Assembly (NCBI RefSeq): GCF_030445035.2
Contig: NC_080682.1
Coordinates: 34,888,770 to 34,952,769 of the forward strand
Reading direction: 5' to 3'
DNA length: 64,000 nt
Origin: Dasypus novemcinctus
Taxonomy: Eukaryota; Chordata; Mammalia; Cingulata; Dasypodidae
Numbering within the stretch: the stretch's first letter is position 1; every line of letters begins with the position of its first letter. A model generated the notes under the pieces. The model did no database searches, was not told the origin of the DNA, and worked only from the letters and a program-made list of their open reading frames with translations. Positions 1 to 12,269 of this stretch are shown in pieces. Made by a program: the position numbers and the translations under genes.

Positions 1-1000
1 AGCTTAGATAAAAGTGGTACGTGAATTAACTAAAAAATATATCAGATTCTGCATATAGATTAAAGGTCAATTTTATATTTTGTGTTAGATGTGAATTGCA
101 ATATCACCATTATTTTTTTAGTCCAATGTTTTAAGTATATGGACAAATGGAAGGATGAATTTGAATAAGGAAGGCTACATACACAGCATAGTTGGAATAA
201 AAACACCGATCAATTGTTAATTGTGAAAATTCTTATTAGAGATTTAGAGTAAGACGTCAAGAATCCAAATCTGTCTCCAAATCAGTTGAAAGGCCTGGGT
301 GGATACATAAATTGAGCATCAGTATCATAGGGATGATATTAAAAGTCACAAAATCTGGGGGGTATATGGGGACCTCATAATTTTTGAGTGTAATATTAAA
401 AAAATAAAGACAAAAAATGTCACAAAATCCTTGATTTGTGTTGATAATTTAATTACAACAATTGGAATGGAATTCCTTTTCTGGACTTATATGTCATAAA
501 CATGAGTGTCCCAAGGAATCTCATCTAACCTTGATTAATGAGGGATAAAAGCATTCCTGATCATCAAAGTCCTTTCAAAATGTTTATTCCTTGAAGAGTT
601 TCATAAAATATCACTCCCTTTCCACAGTTCTGTTTTCTCCAATCCACAAAATTCACTTTGCTCTATACATCAATGCTAAAATATATCAAAATATAGTAAC
701 GCCAAACCTGTGGCAAGTAAGGATGCTTGTTGATATTTTAAGTAACAAAACATGGAAAACTTGCCACACTATCAATAGAACTTCCAGTTTGAGATATTTT
801 CCAGTAAGAATATGGGATTTATGTATATCTTCCAAAGTATAACTTTATTTCAAATTTAAAAAATAAAATAACAGGCAAAAAACCACTTAACAAGTTATGG
901 AAGCATTACATCAAAAAAATATATCCAGGCACTTTTCTCCATCAGATCCTAAAATCAAACTCATTTACCCTTCTAGAGTTTAGAAAGATAAACACAGATG
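1..1000. repeat. Paralogous flank, also found near the window's far end
   Basis: AT-rich non-coding DNA. Several stretches match 62080-62830 in the same order and orientation: the AATTG..ATATCACCA motif near 92-110 against about 62138-62155, and GGATGCTTGTTGAT..TTTAAGT near 721-741 against about 62713-62733, followed in both by ATCAATAGAACTT/GTCAATAGAACTT and TTTTCCAGTAA. This looks like a distant segmental duplicate. At 355-410 there is a short L1-tail-like stretch (GGGGTATATGGGGACCTCAT). No gene seen. 1000-1480 holds nothing I recognise. Confidence 0.6.
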
Positions 1001-1499
1001 AACAGAGAATAGTTAAATGACATAATCAAGGTCTTTTTGTTAATGAATAAAATGAAGAGAAAAAATGCATAATCATATTCAAATCTCATAAACCTAAACT
1101 ATATTATTTTTCTTACTTTTAGGATTAATATATTACCTTCTTTGCTTTTGCAACAAATACATTACAATATTGTTGTTGACTATAGTCTATAAATTACATT
1201 AGTTACATTTTTTCCCAGAATCACCATTATTAACACCTTGTCATAGAACATTCCTATATTTATATTATTAACCCAATCCTCATCTATCACCCAAATCAAC
1301 TATTTTACATTCTCTTTATTATATTCTATCTGTCCTCCAACTAATATTAACTTCCATAAAATTCCAAACTTTTATTATAAGGATTTGAAGATCCATCAGT
1401 GGTGTTATTCCCAAGGAGTCAAGCTCATGCAAAGCTTCCAAAATGGCATTAGATGGCTTTATTTCCCATAATCTAGAGTTCAGTCCTCAGAAGCTCAGG

Positions 1500-2490
1500 A
1501 AAGCAATCATCATCATTTTGTTTCTCAGAGATGAACTTTTATTTCACACTCCTTCATGGTCTGGATGTTAATGCTGAAACTCATCAGGAGGTCATCAGAG
1601 GGGTTGTGCTTATACACAACTTACCAGGGTCGCAGAGACAGCCAAAGTAGATACAAGCCCAGGTAGTGGTTCTTCTGAGGGCTACAGAGACCCATAGGTT
1701 CTATGGTCATGGCAGATGGCTCTGGAGTTCAGTGCCACGTCAGTTGGCCCTACTTTGGAGATTGTGTTCCTGAGTGTGATGAAGTTGGACTCAGATGTGA
1801 CCTTTCTACACATGCCTCTTCTGTCACTTTTACTGAACCTATAGTTGTGCTGGGGTTCGTGTATAATCTGCAGACTGGAATCTCTGGACTGTCCATGTGA
1901 CAGCCAGGCTCTGAGCCTCAGCAGACTTGCAACTCCTACCCTCTGGTTTATTGGACTTACTCTAGCCAGCTAACAGGGAGATGAAGAAGGTCAACCACCA
2001 CACCAGGGAGACAAGAGTGACTACAACTGCAAGCAGGAGAATTGCATTCATCATACATGTGGAATCTAAGCCCCCTCTCCATATAAAGGTGGAGTGGACA
2101 TAACCATTCCAGGGCCCACAGGATGGAGGAATAGAGTATGGATTAGAGTGGATTTACTGATATTCTACTTAGGAGAAGGAAGAAGAGATATGATGTGGGG
2201 GCATTTTCAGGCCTTGGAATTGTCCTGAGTGGTACTACAGGGACAGATGCTAGACATTGTATGTCCTGCCATGGCCCACTGGGTGGACTGGGGGAGAGTG
2301 TAAACTACAATGTCAACCAGTATCCATGTGGCGCAGCAGTGCTCCAAACTGTATTCACCAAATGCAATGAATGTGCCATGATGATAAAGAGGTTGTTGAT
2401 GTGGGAGGAGTGTGGTGAGGGGGTGGGGGTATATGGGGACCTCTTATATTTTTTGAGTGTAACATTTTTTAAAAAATAGAGAGAGAACAA
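1500..2490 (+). mobile_element. LINE-1 3' UTR/tail, 5'-truncated
   Basis: This roughly 1 kb module recurs in the window at 9820-11490, 19700-20850 and 61261-61955 on the plus strand, and at 11515-11705, 40140-41760 and 48550-50085 on the minus strand. Its hallmarks are the block CACAGGTTCTATGGTCATGG, a stretch CCTGCCATGGCCCACTGG, and a 3' end with GGGGTATATGGGGACCTC, then TGTAACATT and an A-rich tail. At 48895-51480 the same module directly follows L1 ORF2 sequence, which is the reason to call it an L1 3' UTR. This copy lacks part of the region near 2160. Frames of 60-95 codons inside it are not genes. Confidence 0.7.
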
Positions 2491-2559
2491 AACATAACAA
2501 AACAAAAAAGCAATACCTGAGTCAAAATATAAATTAAATGAGATGTCATCAAAAATACA

Positions 2560-5500
2560 AATCTAAAACACAAAATACTTATCCTGGTTATCCAAGTTAT
2601 TGGATAATAACTTGATATCAAGGAAATCCCAATCATCCTATGACGTTTTCCAGATGTTAGGATTTGACAAAGCAGTATTAGCTAAGGCCTCAAATAGCTT
2701 TAGCACAAAATTTCCCTCCTAACATAAAAATGTACCTGTCAAGCAGATTGTTCTGGGTTTTGTAAAAAGCAATCAGAGAACTATGTCCCTGCATAAATAT
2801 TGTATACAATGTCTAGTGAGAGATTTTGCCTCCTTAACTTACTCTGCTCTGTGGTCACTTCCCTTATATTCTTAATTTGGATGGATTATAATGGTACATT
2901 TTATTGTACTCTAAAGTCTTTATTCTTCTTTTGTCAACAGATGCATGTACCATTATAAAATATCTCATCCATGAAATGATTCTTTTTATAATATATATGA
3001 TATAAATCTCACAATATTATAAAATTATCAATTCACCAAACAAAATTTTTGGGCAGTGTCCAATGACAGATTATTTAAAAGGTTTATAAAACTTAATACT
3101 GTGAGTGAATAATGACCAAGATGGTCAACAAAATATATTAGAGTACATTGAGAAATATTATGATTTAATTAAATAAACATTATTTTAAGCAGAATTGTCC
3201 TAATAAGGATAAAAAATATGAGCTTTCTCACTATATAATTTCAAGAGGAAGATGAAGGGACATATTACACACATGACAAAAAGTGATCGAGTTACAATTA
3301 GGGGCTTATTTATCTGGTATTTATGACTCTTTGAGCTTATGGGTTTCTGGGAGTGACTTGAATCTGAATTTGGGCTAGGAAGATATGATACAGATTAAAT
3401 ATTGTCCGAAATGAATTGTTAACAAAATGGATCAGTCATCAATTGGGGGGAAATTTTTAGTCTTGGATAAGAAACATGGAAAAGGAAAACCTAAACCAGA
3501 AATTCACAATGTCGGAAGTAAAGTTCTAGATATAACAGGATCTGGCTGAGAAGTTTCAATTGAGAGCATAGGAAAGAGGAGAAGGCCTGGGCTCCCAATC
3601 TTGTAGCACTTGAAGTACTCTTATCTTTGTGACTCTGTCTCAGACTAACTTGGTTTCTGTGATCTGTACTCATTTTGTCGACTTCCCCAACAAGCCTACT
3701 GAGAGAGGATGAGTATATTTTCTCTTTATCAATTCTGTAAAACACAGAATATGCAAGTGGAGTCTTCCTTTCTGCTGCCTCTACTCGTATTTTCTTACAA
3801 CACAACTTCTTCATGACAGTTTCAGCTTCTGCGTTTCTCAAAGCGTAAATCAAGGAGTGGAACGAGAGTCTCCCAAAAGCGTCAAACATGGCCACCACCT
3901 TGTCCACTCGATATATGGTTGGAGGGAGTGTGCGTATGAATATACAAGGAACAAAAATTAAGAAGACCACGATAATGTGAGAGGTGCAGGAGGAGAGTGT
4001 TTTTTTCTTTCCTTCTGTACTGTGGTTGCTCAGAGAATGTAAGATTAAAATATAAGAGTTGAACAGGATTATGAAACTCACCCTGAATATCTCCCCACTG
4101 TTAGACTATGAATGTATTTATGAAATAAGTATTCATGCAGGCAAGTTTCAACAGTGGTTGCATCTCACAGAGAGAGTGATCAATAACATTAGGGCCACAG
4201 AAAGGTAATTTCAAAGCCAAGATAATCTGTGCTGAAGAATGGATGCAAGATCCCACCCAGGCTAGTTTCATCAGTGTACCACAGACATGTATGCTCATGA
4301 CATTTGTGTATCACCGCAGTTTACAAATAGCCATGTAGTGATCAAAGGGCCTGAGGATGAGAACTAAATCTCCATGCACCCAATGAAGTGAATTGCGAAA
4401 ATATGGACCATGCATTCTTTATAGGAGATAATTTCCTTCTCTTTAGTGCATCTATAATCAACCAGGGTGCCGTAGTTGTGGAGATACAGGTATCAGGAAA
4501 GGATAAGTAGAAATTGAAGAAGTACATGGGGCTCCCAAGCATCCAACTTTATTTGATGGTCGTCACAATTAGTAAATTTGCCAACATTTGCAAAATAGAG
4601 AAACAAAAAGACCACAAATACTATTCCCTCCTTAAGAACATCTTGAGTTAAGATGTTCCTGAGTTAAGAATATCCAGCGTTAAGATGTTAAGAGTTAAGA
4701 ATGAACTTGTTCACACTGCTATTCATGCTTATGGTTGGTGTAGATATAGAAAGGATGCAGCTCAGAAATATTTCCTCTGAAAAAAAATATTAAGATAGTT
4801 GTGATTTGACAAGAGCATTGAACTTGGACTCTTATCTACAACTTTTTGTTCATGGTAGTCATAATTTTACCTTTAATATAAATCAGGATAGCAATTGTGA
4901 GATGATGGTAAGATGCTTAAATATATCATTGGAGCTAGCATTATAGAGGGAAATTACCATGCATGCATCCAGTATTTTAAATACACATATTAATTTTCAT
5001 TTTATTTGTTGAAACCATTTTTGCATATAACTAAAGAAAATCAATAACATAATTATCCTTTCAGCAGTTGTAAAGTAACATGCAAATATTTCATATAATC
5101 ATTTTAATGTTTATTACTATTTATTTAACTTGTTTTCAAATTTTCACTTAAAATATTTTGAAATGAATCTCTTCTTATTTACATAATTTATCTTATCATT
5201 TTAAATTTCATCAAAATTAATTTCTATGGAATTACTGAGGCAAAATATATGAAATAATAGCACAATTAAAAACTATCAACAATAAGCCTTCCAACTTGAA
5301 TTTATCAATATTTACTAGAAATATTTCAATTACATGAATTAACATATTTCCTCAATAAATATCAAATTTACTATGGGCCAAAGGATGAAAAATGAATGTG
5401 TCCTTTCAAAACTCATCATTTCTTAATCAAATTCCACAATGCTACTGCTAGTTGTTGCAAACATGGTACTCCAGAAATTTGGTGTTGTATGAATGTATGT

Positions 5501-8500
5501 ATAAACTGCATTATAATTTTTAATAATTGCTAAAATTATAAGTATATAGTAGAAATTTCTAATAAATTCAAACTTGCAGCACTATCTTCTTTCTTTTTTT
5601 ATATAATTAAAATGATATTTCATTTTTTATACTGATAGTATAGTATATTTGCCTATTTTTATTTCTAATATTTTGTGTGTTTTAAATTATGCATATATTT
5701 TTTCAGTTATTTTTATATCATAGATTTGAGCTCTTACCCCCCTGATTTTTTCCATTTTTATACAATCAAATTAACAAAAAAAAATTTCCCTTTGATTGTT
5801 AGATTACAATTAAGGAGGTTAAAAACTTCATTCTTTCTTGTATTATTTCTATGTTTTTAACATTAATCTTAAATGATCTGGACTAATTTTAGCATGAATT
5901 TTTGTACACTTTCCCTTTTTAACTAACCTTCAATCTATCAATCAATCAATAACACCATCAACTCTGTTATCATATATATACTAAGAACTTATTCACATCT
6001 GCAGTATCTATAGTGAAAAGCTGTTCTCAACCTCCTTATATTCGAATTGGAAGGAAGAGAAACCTCTAGTAAAATCACTAATTGCATAAGAATTACACTT
6101 GAGTATGTGAGATCTAGAAAATTATTTGTTTTCATAAAGCAGAGAGATTCTGAGAGAAATAATTGAATGGATAGAGAATGATAAATGAGAAAAAGTGGAA
6201 TTATTATGGTTTTAAATGTCTGAAGTTTACAATTAGATTTCTTGGATGTCATCAAAACAATAAGCTTTAAGTCTATCTTCCTGATGAGAATATTTAAAAA
6301 TCAGTAACTCAAATTGTCCATTTACTAACATACAGCTACATAACCTATACAAATATGAAGATTATTTTCCAGTTCAGCTGAAAGAAATGGCAAATTGGTT
6401 TAACCACAAAATTTTTCATTATAACTCATCAAATATATTTAATAAATATAAAGAGAAAATGAATTAATTCTAACTTCATTTCAATATACATTTTACATTG
6501 ATAATGGAGGAAAAACAAAAACAGGATGTTCTTGGCTGCGCAGAGAGGCACACTGAGGTAAGAAAGGTGAGGAAAAGATTGTAAGAAGGGAAGAAACATA
6601 CATTATTTCAGTTAAATATAGAGATGGATGATCTCCACTAAAATTACATCATCATTATATCAGAATTTTAAGAATTAAATTCATAGGTAGATAATAGACA
6701 GTCATGAAAGCCATGTCATGCAAAACTATTTAGATTTGCTTTAAATAAGCAAAGAGAAGGTTTAAGGGTATGAAGATAAGAAAGCAGCACTTGAACAAAT
6801 TGGATGCCTTGGCTCATACTGTCACTTAAAGTTTTATTTCTGAATTCTGCCATGATTTCAAATTTATTTCTGGACTATCTTATTCTCTAATTTTGAGGGC
6901 ATCCCAGTATTAGACAGTGCTATTTTCTATTCTTTAAAATCCTTGTTTAACTAGTTGAAAATTTAAACATTTCAAATTATGCCTGGTCCCCAAAGTCTGT
7001 ATCTAGACTCAGTCTATTCTTCCCAAATAAAATTCTATTCTATCTACAATGAACTTAATTAAATATGTTCTGATTTGAAAGAAAATCTTCATTTATATAT
7101 ATTCTTGTATAAGTGAATTTAGACAGGTTTTCATTTCTGTTATTTCATTTAGTATACTTTTTTCACTGTGATGTACCCGTGGCCGTATGCTTTGGGCTCT
7201 GTAACAGAGTTTGACCTGTGATATGAAGAGTTGCACCTAATGAAGTTAGAATAGAACTAGGATAGAAGGACACTAGCTTGACACTCATTTAGCCTTGAAA
7301 CTGCATGTTACAGAATACATCAAATCTCATTCTTCCATGTAATTTGCACCAAAAAAAGAGAGAGAGAATTTGAGGGGCAGCAGAGAAGGATGCCAACTTA
7401 CATCTAATGTTCCTATTCTTATACCAATACCAATTTTGGTAAGATTCCTGGTAGGCAAATAACAAAGCAGATAAGAAGATATATAATGAATAATTGTGAG
7501 GGAAGTAAAGGTCTGGGAATCAGTGAAGCCAGAGAAGAAGAGAGTAGAGTGATGTCAGCAAACAGGAGGCAAGGCAAAAGTCAGGGAATAAGACACAGAA
7601 CATAGAGAGGGAAGACAGGAAAGAGTGTCAGTTAGGGACTTTTGCCAAAAAATTCACAACAGCATTCTGGTTCTTTCCTCCTGATGCTCTGCAGTATCCT
7701 TACCACCCAAACAAAGGAAGGCATGTAGTTGTGGGCATGAACAAGGGTCATGAACAAGGGTCACAAACAAGGGTCTTGAAAGCTCAGGACACAGGTAAGA
7801 ATTGTAGCTCTATTTAGACCCCGTCCCTGAAACATTGCCACCAAACTTAAACTTCATCAAATGAGGGGACTTCCAAGAATAAAGATATCTGAAAGGCTGG
7901 CCTCAAAATGCTGGTGGAATTACTCTCCCCTTCTGTGAATAGTCTTTTAAAAAGCTTTGATGCAATGCAATCCTTCAGTTTGGAAATACCCTCTCCATGT
8001 GAACCATTTTTTGTTTTTTGTTTGTTCGTTTTCTGAGGCAAACTGATTAAGGAGTCCATCAGATTAGTCTTCTGCAAGCACTGTGAAGGAAATATTTCAA
8101 ATGGACTGAAAAAATTACCTCTAGAAGCAAAGAAATGACTTGCAATATAGTATAAGTTTCATATCTGAAACATTAAATTACTTAGAAGTTGAATCTTATG
8201 AAGTCTACATAAATCATACAAACTGAAACTTATTTAGATTGGTTTAGCCTTTGTATCACAGAAGTTTAAGAGGAATGGGAAGAACAGGGAGAGAAGAGAC
8301 TTGCTGTTGTCCAATCTCACAAGGTTCTTTCTGAAGCATTGAATTTGATACAATGCTAGGTTCCATGGGATGGGAGAGACTGTTGTGCAAAGCAAAATGT
8401 CTCAAGATGGTCCTGATAACATGCTCATGGAAGAAAGCATGCCATTTGAGAGAGAAATCATCAGAGGCATCAGAGGCCAACTATTTTTCCAGTTTGTCCT

Positions 8501-8560
8501 TTAGAGAAACATTAGTTAAATGTTTCTCTTTTTACTGCATTGAGTAGTTTTTCTTTATTT
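2560..8560. repeat. Duplicated OR block, copy 1 (about 6 kb)
   Basis: Colinear with 25150-35510. Matching stretches occur on both sides of the OR relic. Downstream of it: GTACCTG.CA..CAGA and CACTTCCCTTA.ATTCTT near 2735-2880, against 25320-25460. Upstream: TTTAAATAAGCAAAGAGAAG near 6735, against 33180; the ACTGATTA..GA.TCCATCAGA stretch near 8040, against 34980; and AGTTTAAT/TTAAAT..TTTCTCTTTTTA.C near 8510, against 35475. Copy 1 lacks all the LTR and SINE insertions of copy 2. The rest of the block is AT-rich non-coding DNA. Confidence 0.85.
3788..4726 (-). pseudogene. Olfactory receptor pseudogene, paralogue of the intact OR
   Basis: Three reading frames on the minus strand together cover a whole family-4 OR. 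The first (4342-4542) has the TM2 signature LGSPMYFF. The second (4101-4298) has LPFCGPNVIDH. The third (from 4081 down) has SYILILHSL, SCTSHIIVV and LIYALRN. Each block matches the intact OR at 26373-27290. Breaks: a frameshift with an in-frame TAG near the TM3 end; DRY has become DHY; a further shift lies between 4101 and 4081; the start region (about 4620-4700) holds a small tandem expansion. The last frame runs on to 3491 past the expected C-terminus, because the normal stop is lost. The surrounding DNA (2560-8560) is paralogous to the surroundings of the intact OR, so this is a decayed duplicate, not a processed copy. Confidence 0.92.
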
Positions 8561-8569
8561 TTTTATTTA

Positions 8570-9640
8570 ATTAACTTATTTCAAGGAAACTGTGGGGAGA
8601 GGAAGGTTGTAAGCTGACACCTACATGGGTGAAATCTCTGATAGATGGAGGTAAGTATTTGTACAGGGAAGGGATAAAATGTGGGCATAGGGATACCTTT
8701 GGGTAGGGCTTTGTAGGCTTGAGGGGGCCTAGGGATAGGAGGATGGGTCAAATGGCCCAAGAAATTGGAGGGAAGGTGAGGGGAACATTTGAACATAAGA
8801 GATTGTCAGGTATGTGGTAGACATTATAATGTTGAGAAAACTCTTTAGAAAATATAATAAGGAAGATTACCTGTTTAAGATGCTTAAGTGAGGGAATCTG
8901 ACACAGGGAAGGCTTCTAGGGAGTGAGTGAGTGCTCATTTTGTCATAGTGGGTTATATCATTGGGTGGAGACCCATACAATGAGTGTGAAGTTATACCCA
9001 CATCCTGGGAAGGACTGATGTTCTCAAACAGAGGGAATTGTGTCAAGAGAATTGGTGGTTCCCAATGGGTTAAGGCAGTCTAGTATTTCAAGCTCTCAAC
9101 ATTGCTGCAAGTATCTGTGAATATGGTTCTTCAAGTAACGAAGATTGATTGTCACTGTGGGCATTGAGGGGAGGGGGAAAGAGGTATTGAATAGATGGAA
9201 TCAGTGTAACTGTGGGGCAATGGAAGTGTTCCACAAGATCATGCAATTGATGGATATAGGACATGTTACATTACACCAAAAATGTATAAAAGACCATAGG
9301 CTAAAATGTAAACTATAATGTAAAACATAAGATAAATAAAAATTTAGAAAATTGTAGAGTTTAAAATATAAACCATAATGTAAACCAAATGGAACCATGT
9401 TTGAAAGGTATGTTTCAATACCTGTACATCAGAAGCAGCAAATATAATATGAATATGTAATAAGATCACTGCTGGGGAAGGTACAAAGGGTTTGATGTTC
9501 GATATGTGGGAGTACCGTATATTTTATATATGAATTACTGTGATCTAAAACTTTTGTGAAGACAAGCTTAATAATTAGGAAAAAAAGAGAGGATGTAGAC
9601 ACTGAGGAATAAATGATTTAAAAAAATGCCTTTCCACTGT
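8570..9640 (+). repeat. Unidentified repeat-like segment, L1-tail-like at its end
   Basis: Begins just after the duplicated block ends and is purine-rich on the plus strand (8580-9180). From 9300 it contains two close copies of a motif of the form AAACTATAATGTAAA / AAACCATAATGTAAA, then GGTACAAAGGG and GTGGGAGTACCGTATATTTT. That order resembles old L1 3' UTRs (compare 39590-39720), but I cannot name it. No gene. Confidence 0.4.
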
Positions 9641-9819
9641 ATGTACAGGGCAATACCTATTGCAGTGATGAAAGGCAAAACATCAAAAACAAAGTTTTTT
9701 CATTTTTTCATTTTTTGATACCCCAATTTATTTTTACTTTAATTTTTCTTAATTAGTATGTATTTTATATCTAACATTTAAAGCCATCACTATATTCCAT
9801 TTTACTATTAATGGAACTT

Positions 9820-11490
9820 GGCAATATATTAAGCTTCATTTTTTAAGACGTTTTGGACCACAGAGGTCCAACTATGGCAGAGGAAGAACCCTGGTGTGGG
9901 GTGTTATTGATGGGAAGCATATGGCTGGGAGGGATTTCTCTGCAGCATATATACAGGGTACATAAATATGTTTGAATATTTTCATAGTAGTTATAGTTAA
10001 AAAATGACAACTGAGGGAGTGTTGAGTTCCTAGCCAGGGAGATCTATCACATTCCCCAATGGAACAGCAACAACCCCCCAAGTACAATGGCAAAGACAAA
10101 TAAAGAAGAATGGTCTAACAATGAACCCTTGATACTGATGACTATGCTTATGAACCTGTGTGCCTGAAATACGAACTAAGCCTAGAGTGACAGGGTGCCT
10201 AAGAGTTAACTCCTGAGAGCCTCCATGTTACTCAAATGTGGCCAATCTCTAAGCCAAACTCAGCATGTAAAAGCATTATTTCCCCTCAGCTTGGGACATG
10301 ACTCTTAGGGATGAGCATCCCTGGTGCTGAGGGATTACAACCAAGCACCAGCTGATGATATAACTAGAAAAAGATTTTGAATAAAAGGGTCAACTCAAAT
10401 CAGCAGAATATCTCAGCCTACATGTAATATCAGGTGTTAAAAACTGCTTTTTCACCTTGAATAAAAGGGGGAAATGGAAAGGATAATTGAGTATATATGG
10501 CTATGAGTCTCCAAAAAAGAGTGGGGAAGTCATCAGAAGGGTCATGCTTATGCATGTCTCAGCAGTGTTCCAGAGAGAGCCAAAGTAGATACAAGCCCAA
10601 GTATTGGTTCTTCTGAGGACTACAGAGACCCACAGGTTCTATGGTCATGGCAGATGGCTCTGGAGTTCAGTGCCATGTCAGTTGACCCTACTTTGAAGTT
10701 TGTGTTCCTGAGTGTGATGGAGTTGGACTGAGATGTGACCTTTTTACACAGGCTTCTTCTGTTACTTCTACTGGACCTGTGGTTGGCCCAGGGGTTGGTG
10801 TATGCTCAAGGGAAATGAATTTCTGAACTGTCCATGTGATAGCTAGAGCTTTAGTAGTCTTGCAACTCCTATCTTCTGGTCCATTGGACTTACCCCAGCC
10901 AGATAACAGGGAGGTGAAGGTCAACCACCACCACACCAGGGAGCCAGGAGTGTGCCTATGACTGCAAGCAGAAGAATTGTGTCCATCATACATGTGGAAT
11001 CTAAGTCCCCTCTCGATATAGAGGTGGTGTGGGCATTAACATCCCAGAGTCCACAGGATGGAGAAATAGAGTTTGGATTAGAGTGTACTTATTCTACTAT
11101 GGAACTATTGAGATTACTAACGGAAGAAATTGTAGCATTGATGTGGATAAAGTGGCCACAGTAGCTACTGAGGGTAGGAGAGGGAAGAAGAGATATGATG
11201 TGGAGGCATTTTCAGGCCTTGGAGTTGTCCTGGGTGGTACTGCAGGGACAGATGCTAGACATTGTAGGTCCTGCCATGGCCCACTGGGTGGACAGGGGGA
11301 AAGTGTAAACTACAATGTAAACCATTATTCATGTGGTGCAGCAGTGCTCCAAACTGTATTCACCAAATGCAATGAATGTACCACAGTGATGAAAGAGGTT
11401 GTTGATGTGGGAGGAGTGTGGTAAGGGTGGTGGGGGGTATATGGGGACCTCATATTTTTTTTAATGTAACATTTAGAAAAATAAAGAGAG
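9820..11490 (+). mobile_element. LINE-1 3' UTR/tail
   Basis: The longest plus-strand copy of the L1 tail module. It begins near ACCACAGAGGTCCAAC and includes the GGGACATGACTC..GGGATGAGCAT block at 10290-10320. It continues through AATATCTCAGCCTACAT and CACAGGTTCTATGGTCATGG and ends with GGGGGGTATATGGGGACCTC and an A-rich tail. It is 5'-truncated and carries no ORF2. Its 3' end faces the minus-strand L1 3' end at 11515, giving an inverted pair. Confidence 0.7.
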
Positions 11491-11514
11491 AGAAAAAAGA
11501 TACATAGATCACAA

Positions 11515-11705
11515 AAATACTACATTAAAAAAATATAAGAAGTTCCCATGTACCCCACACCCCACCCCACTCCTCCCATATCAACAACCTCTTTCATCAT
11601 TGTGGCATATTCATTGCATTTGGTGAATACATTTTGGAGCACTGCTGCACCACATGGATTATAGTTTACATTGTAGTTTACACTCTCCCACATTCAGTGG
11701 GTTTG
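11515..11705 (-). mobile_element. LINE-1 3' end, minus strand, about 190 bp
   Basis: Reverse complement of the same L1 tail module: the plus strand reads a T/A tail, then CACCCCACTCCTCCCATATC, AACAACCTCTTTCATCATTG, CATTGCATTTGGTGAATACA and TTTACACTCTCCCA. Severely 5'-truncated. It lies tail to tail with the plus-strand L1 that ends near 11490. Confidence 0.75.
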
Positions 11706-11749
11706 CATTAGGTATTTATAGTAATTTCCACAGAAGTTTGCAATGCCTA

Positions 11750-12135
11750 AGGCAAATTTTCAGACTCTACAGCTCAATGGAAATCTGTACTTCCCACACA
11801 TTTCCTATGATCTACCAACACAGAGAGTCAGAGGGCAAAAGCAAGCTTCAGGAACAATTATTTAAACTGACTAACTCTGAATTGTGGATGCAGAAAGAAT
11901 ATTTCTTTTTATTTATGATTTGCCAGCTCTTCTAGAATTAGGGTTGTTTTCGAATCCATGTAAAAGTGGATACAGGTGAAATGTGCATAGTAGATATGAA
12001 ACCTGGCCTCATAAATTAACATCTGTGAATATGCAGTTTTCTTAAACTTAATTTCAATTTCCCCTTTTCAAAAATGTAACTAGCAATACTAATTATTTAT
12101 TTATTGTAACACCATTATAATAAATTCTATGATTT
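11750..12135 (-). mobile_element. Fragment of an ERVL/MaLR-like internal region
   Basis: Matches 24180-24520 over its length in the same orientation: AGAGTCAGAGGGCAAAAGCA near 11825 against AGACAGAGAGCAAAACAA near 24235, then TTATTTAAACTGA, TAGAATTAGGGTTGTTTTCG, GGTGAAATGTGCATAGTAGA and TCTTAAACTTAATTTC. That reference stretch lies upstream of a minus-strand 3' LTR (22368-22928), so this is a lone piece of the same element family. Non-coding. Confidence 0.65.
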
Positions 12136-12269
12136 ATAATCCCATCTATGCTCTTAAAAAATGTAGAAAAAAGAAAGCTGAATTCTTTCTTCAAAGGTAA
12201 AAGAATTATCCAAATTTTTTCTTTTGTAATTTCTTTTTATTTTAAATATATGTCTGAGAGTATGTGCTA

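Noticed and set aside
10688-11424. Frames of 70-131 codons repeated at 2195, 10688, 11029, 20071 and 20662
   Set aside because: Their recurrence comes from the L1 3' UTR copies. Frames are not kept between copies, so there is no sign of selection on a protein.
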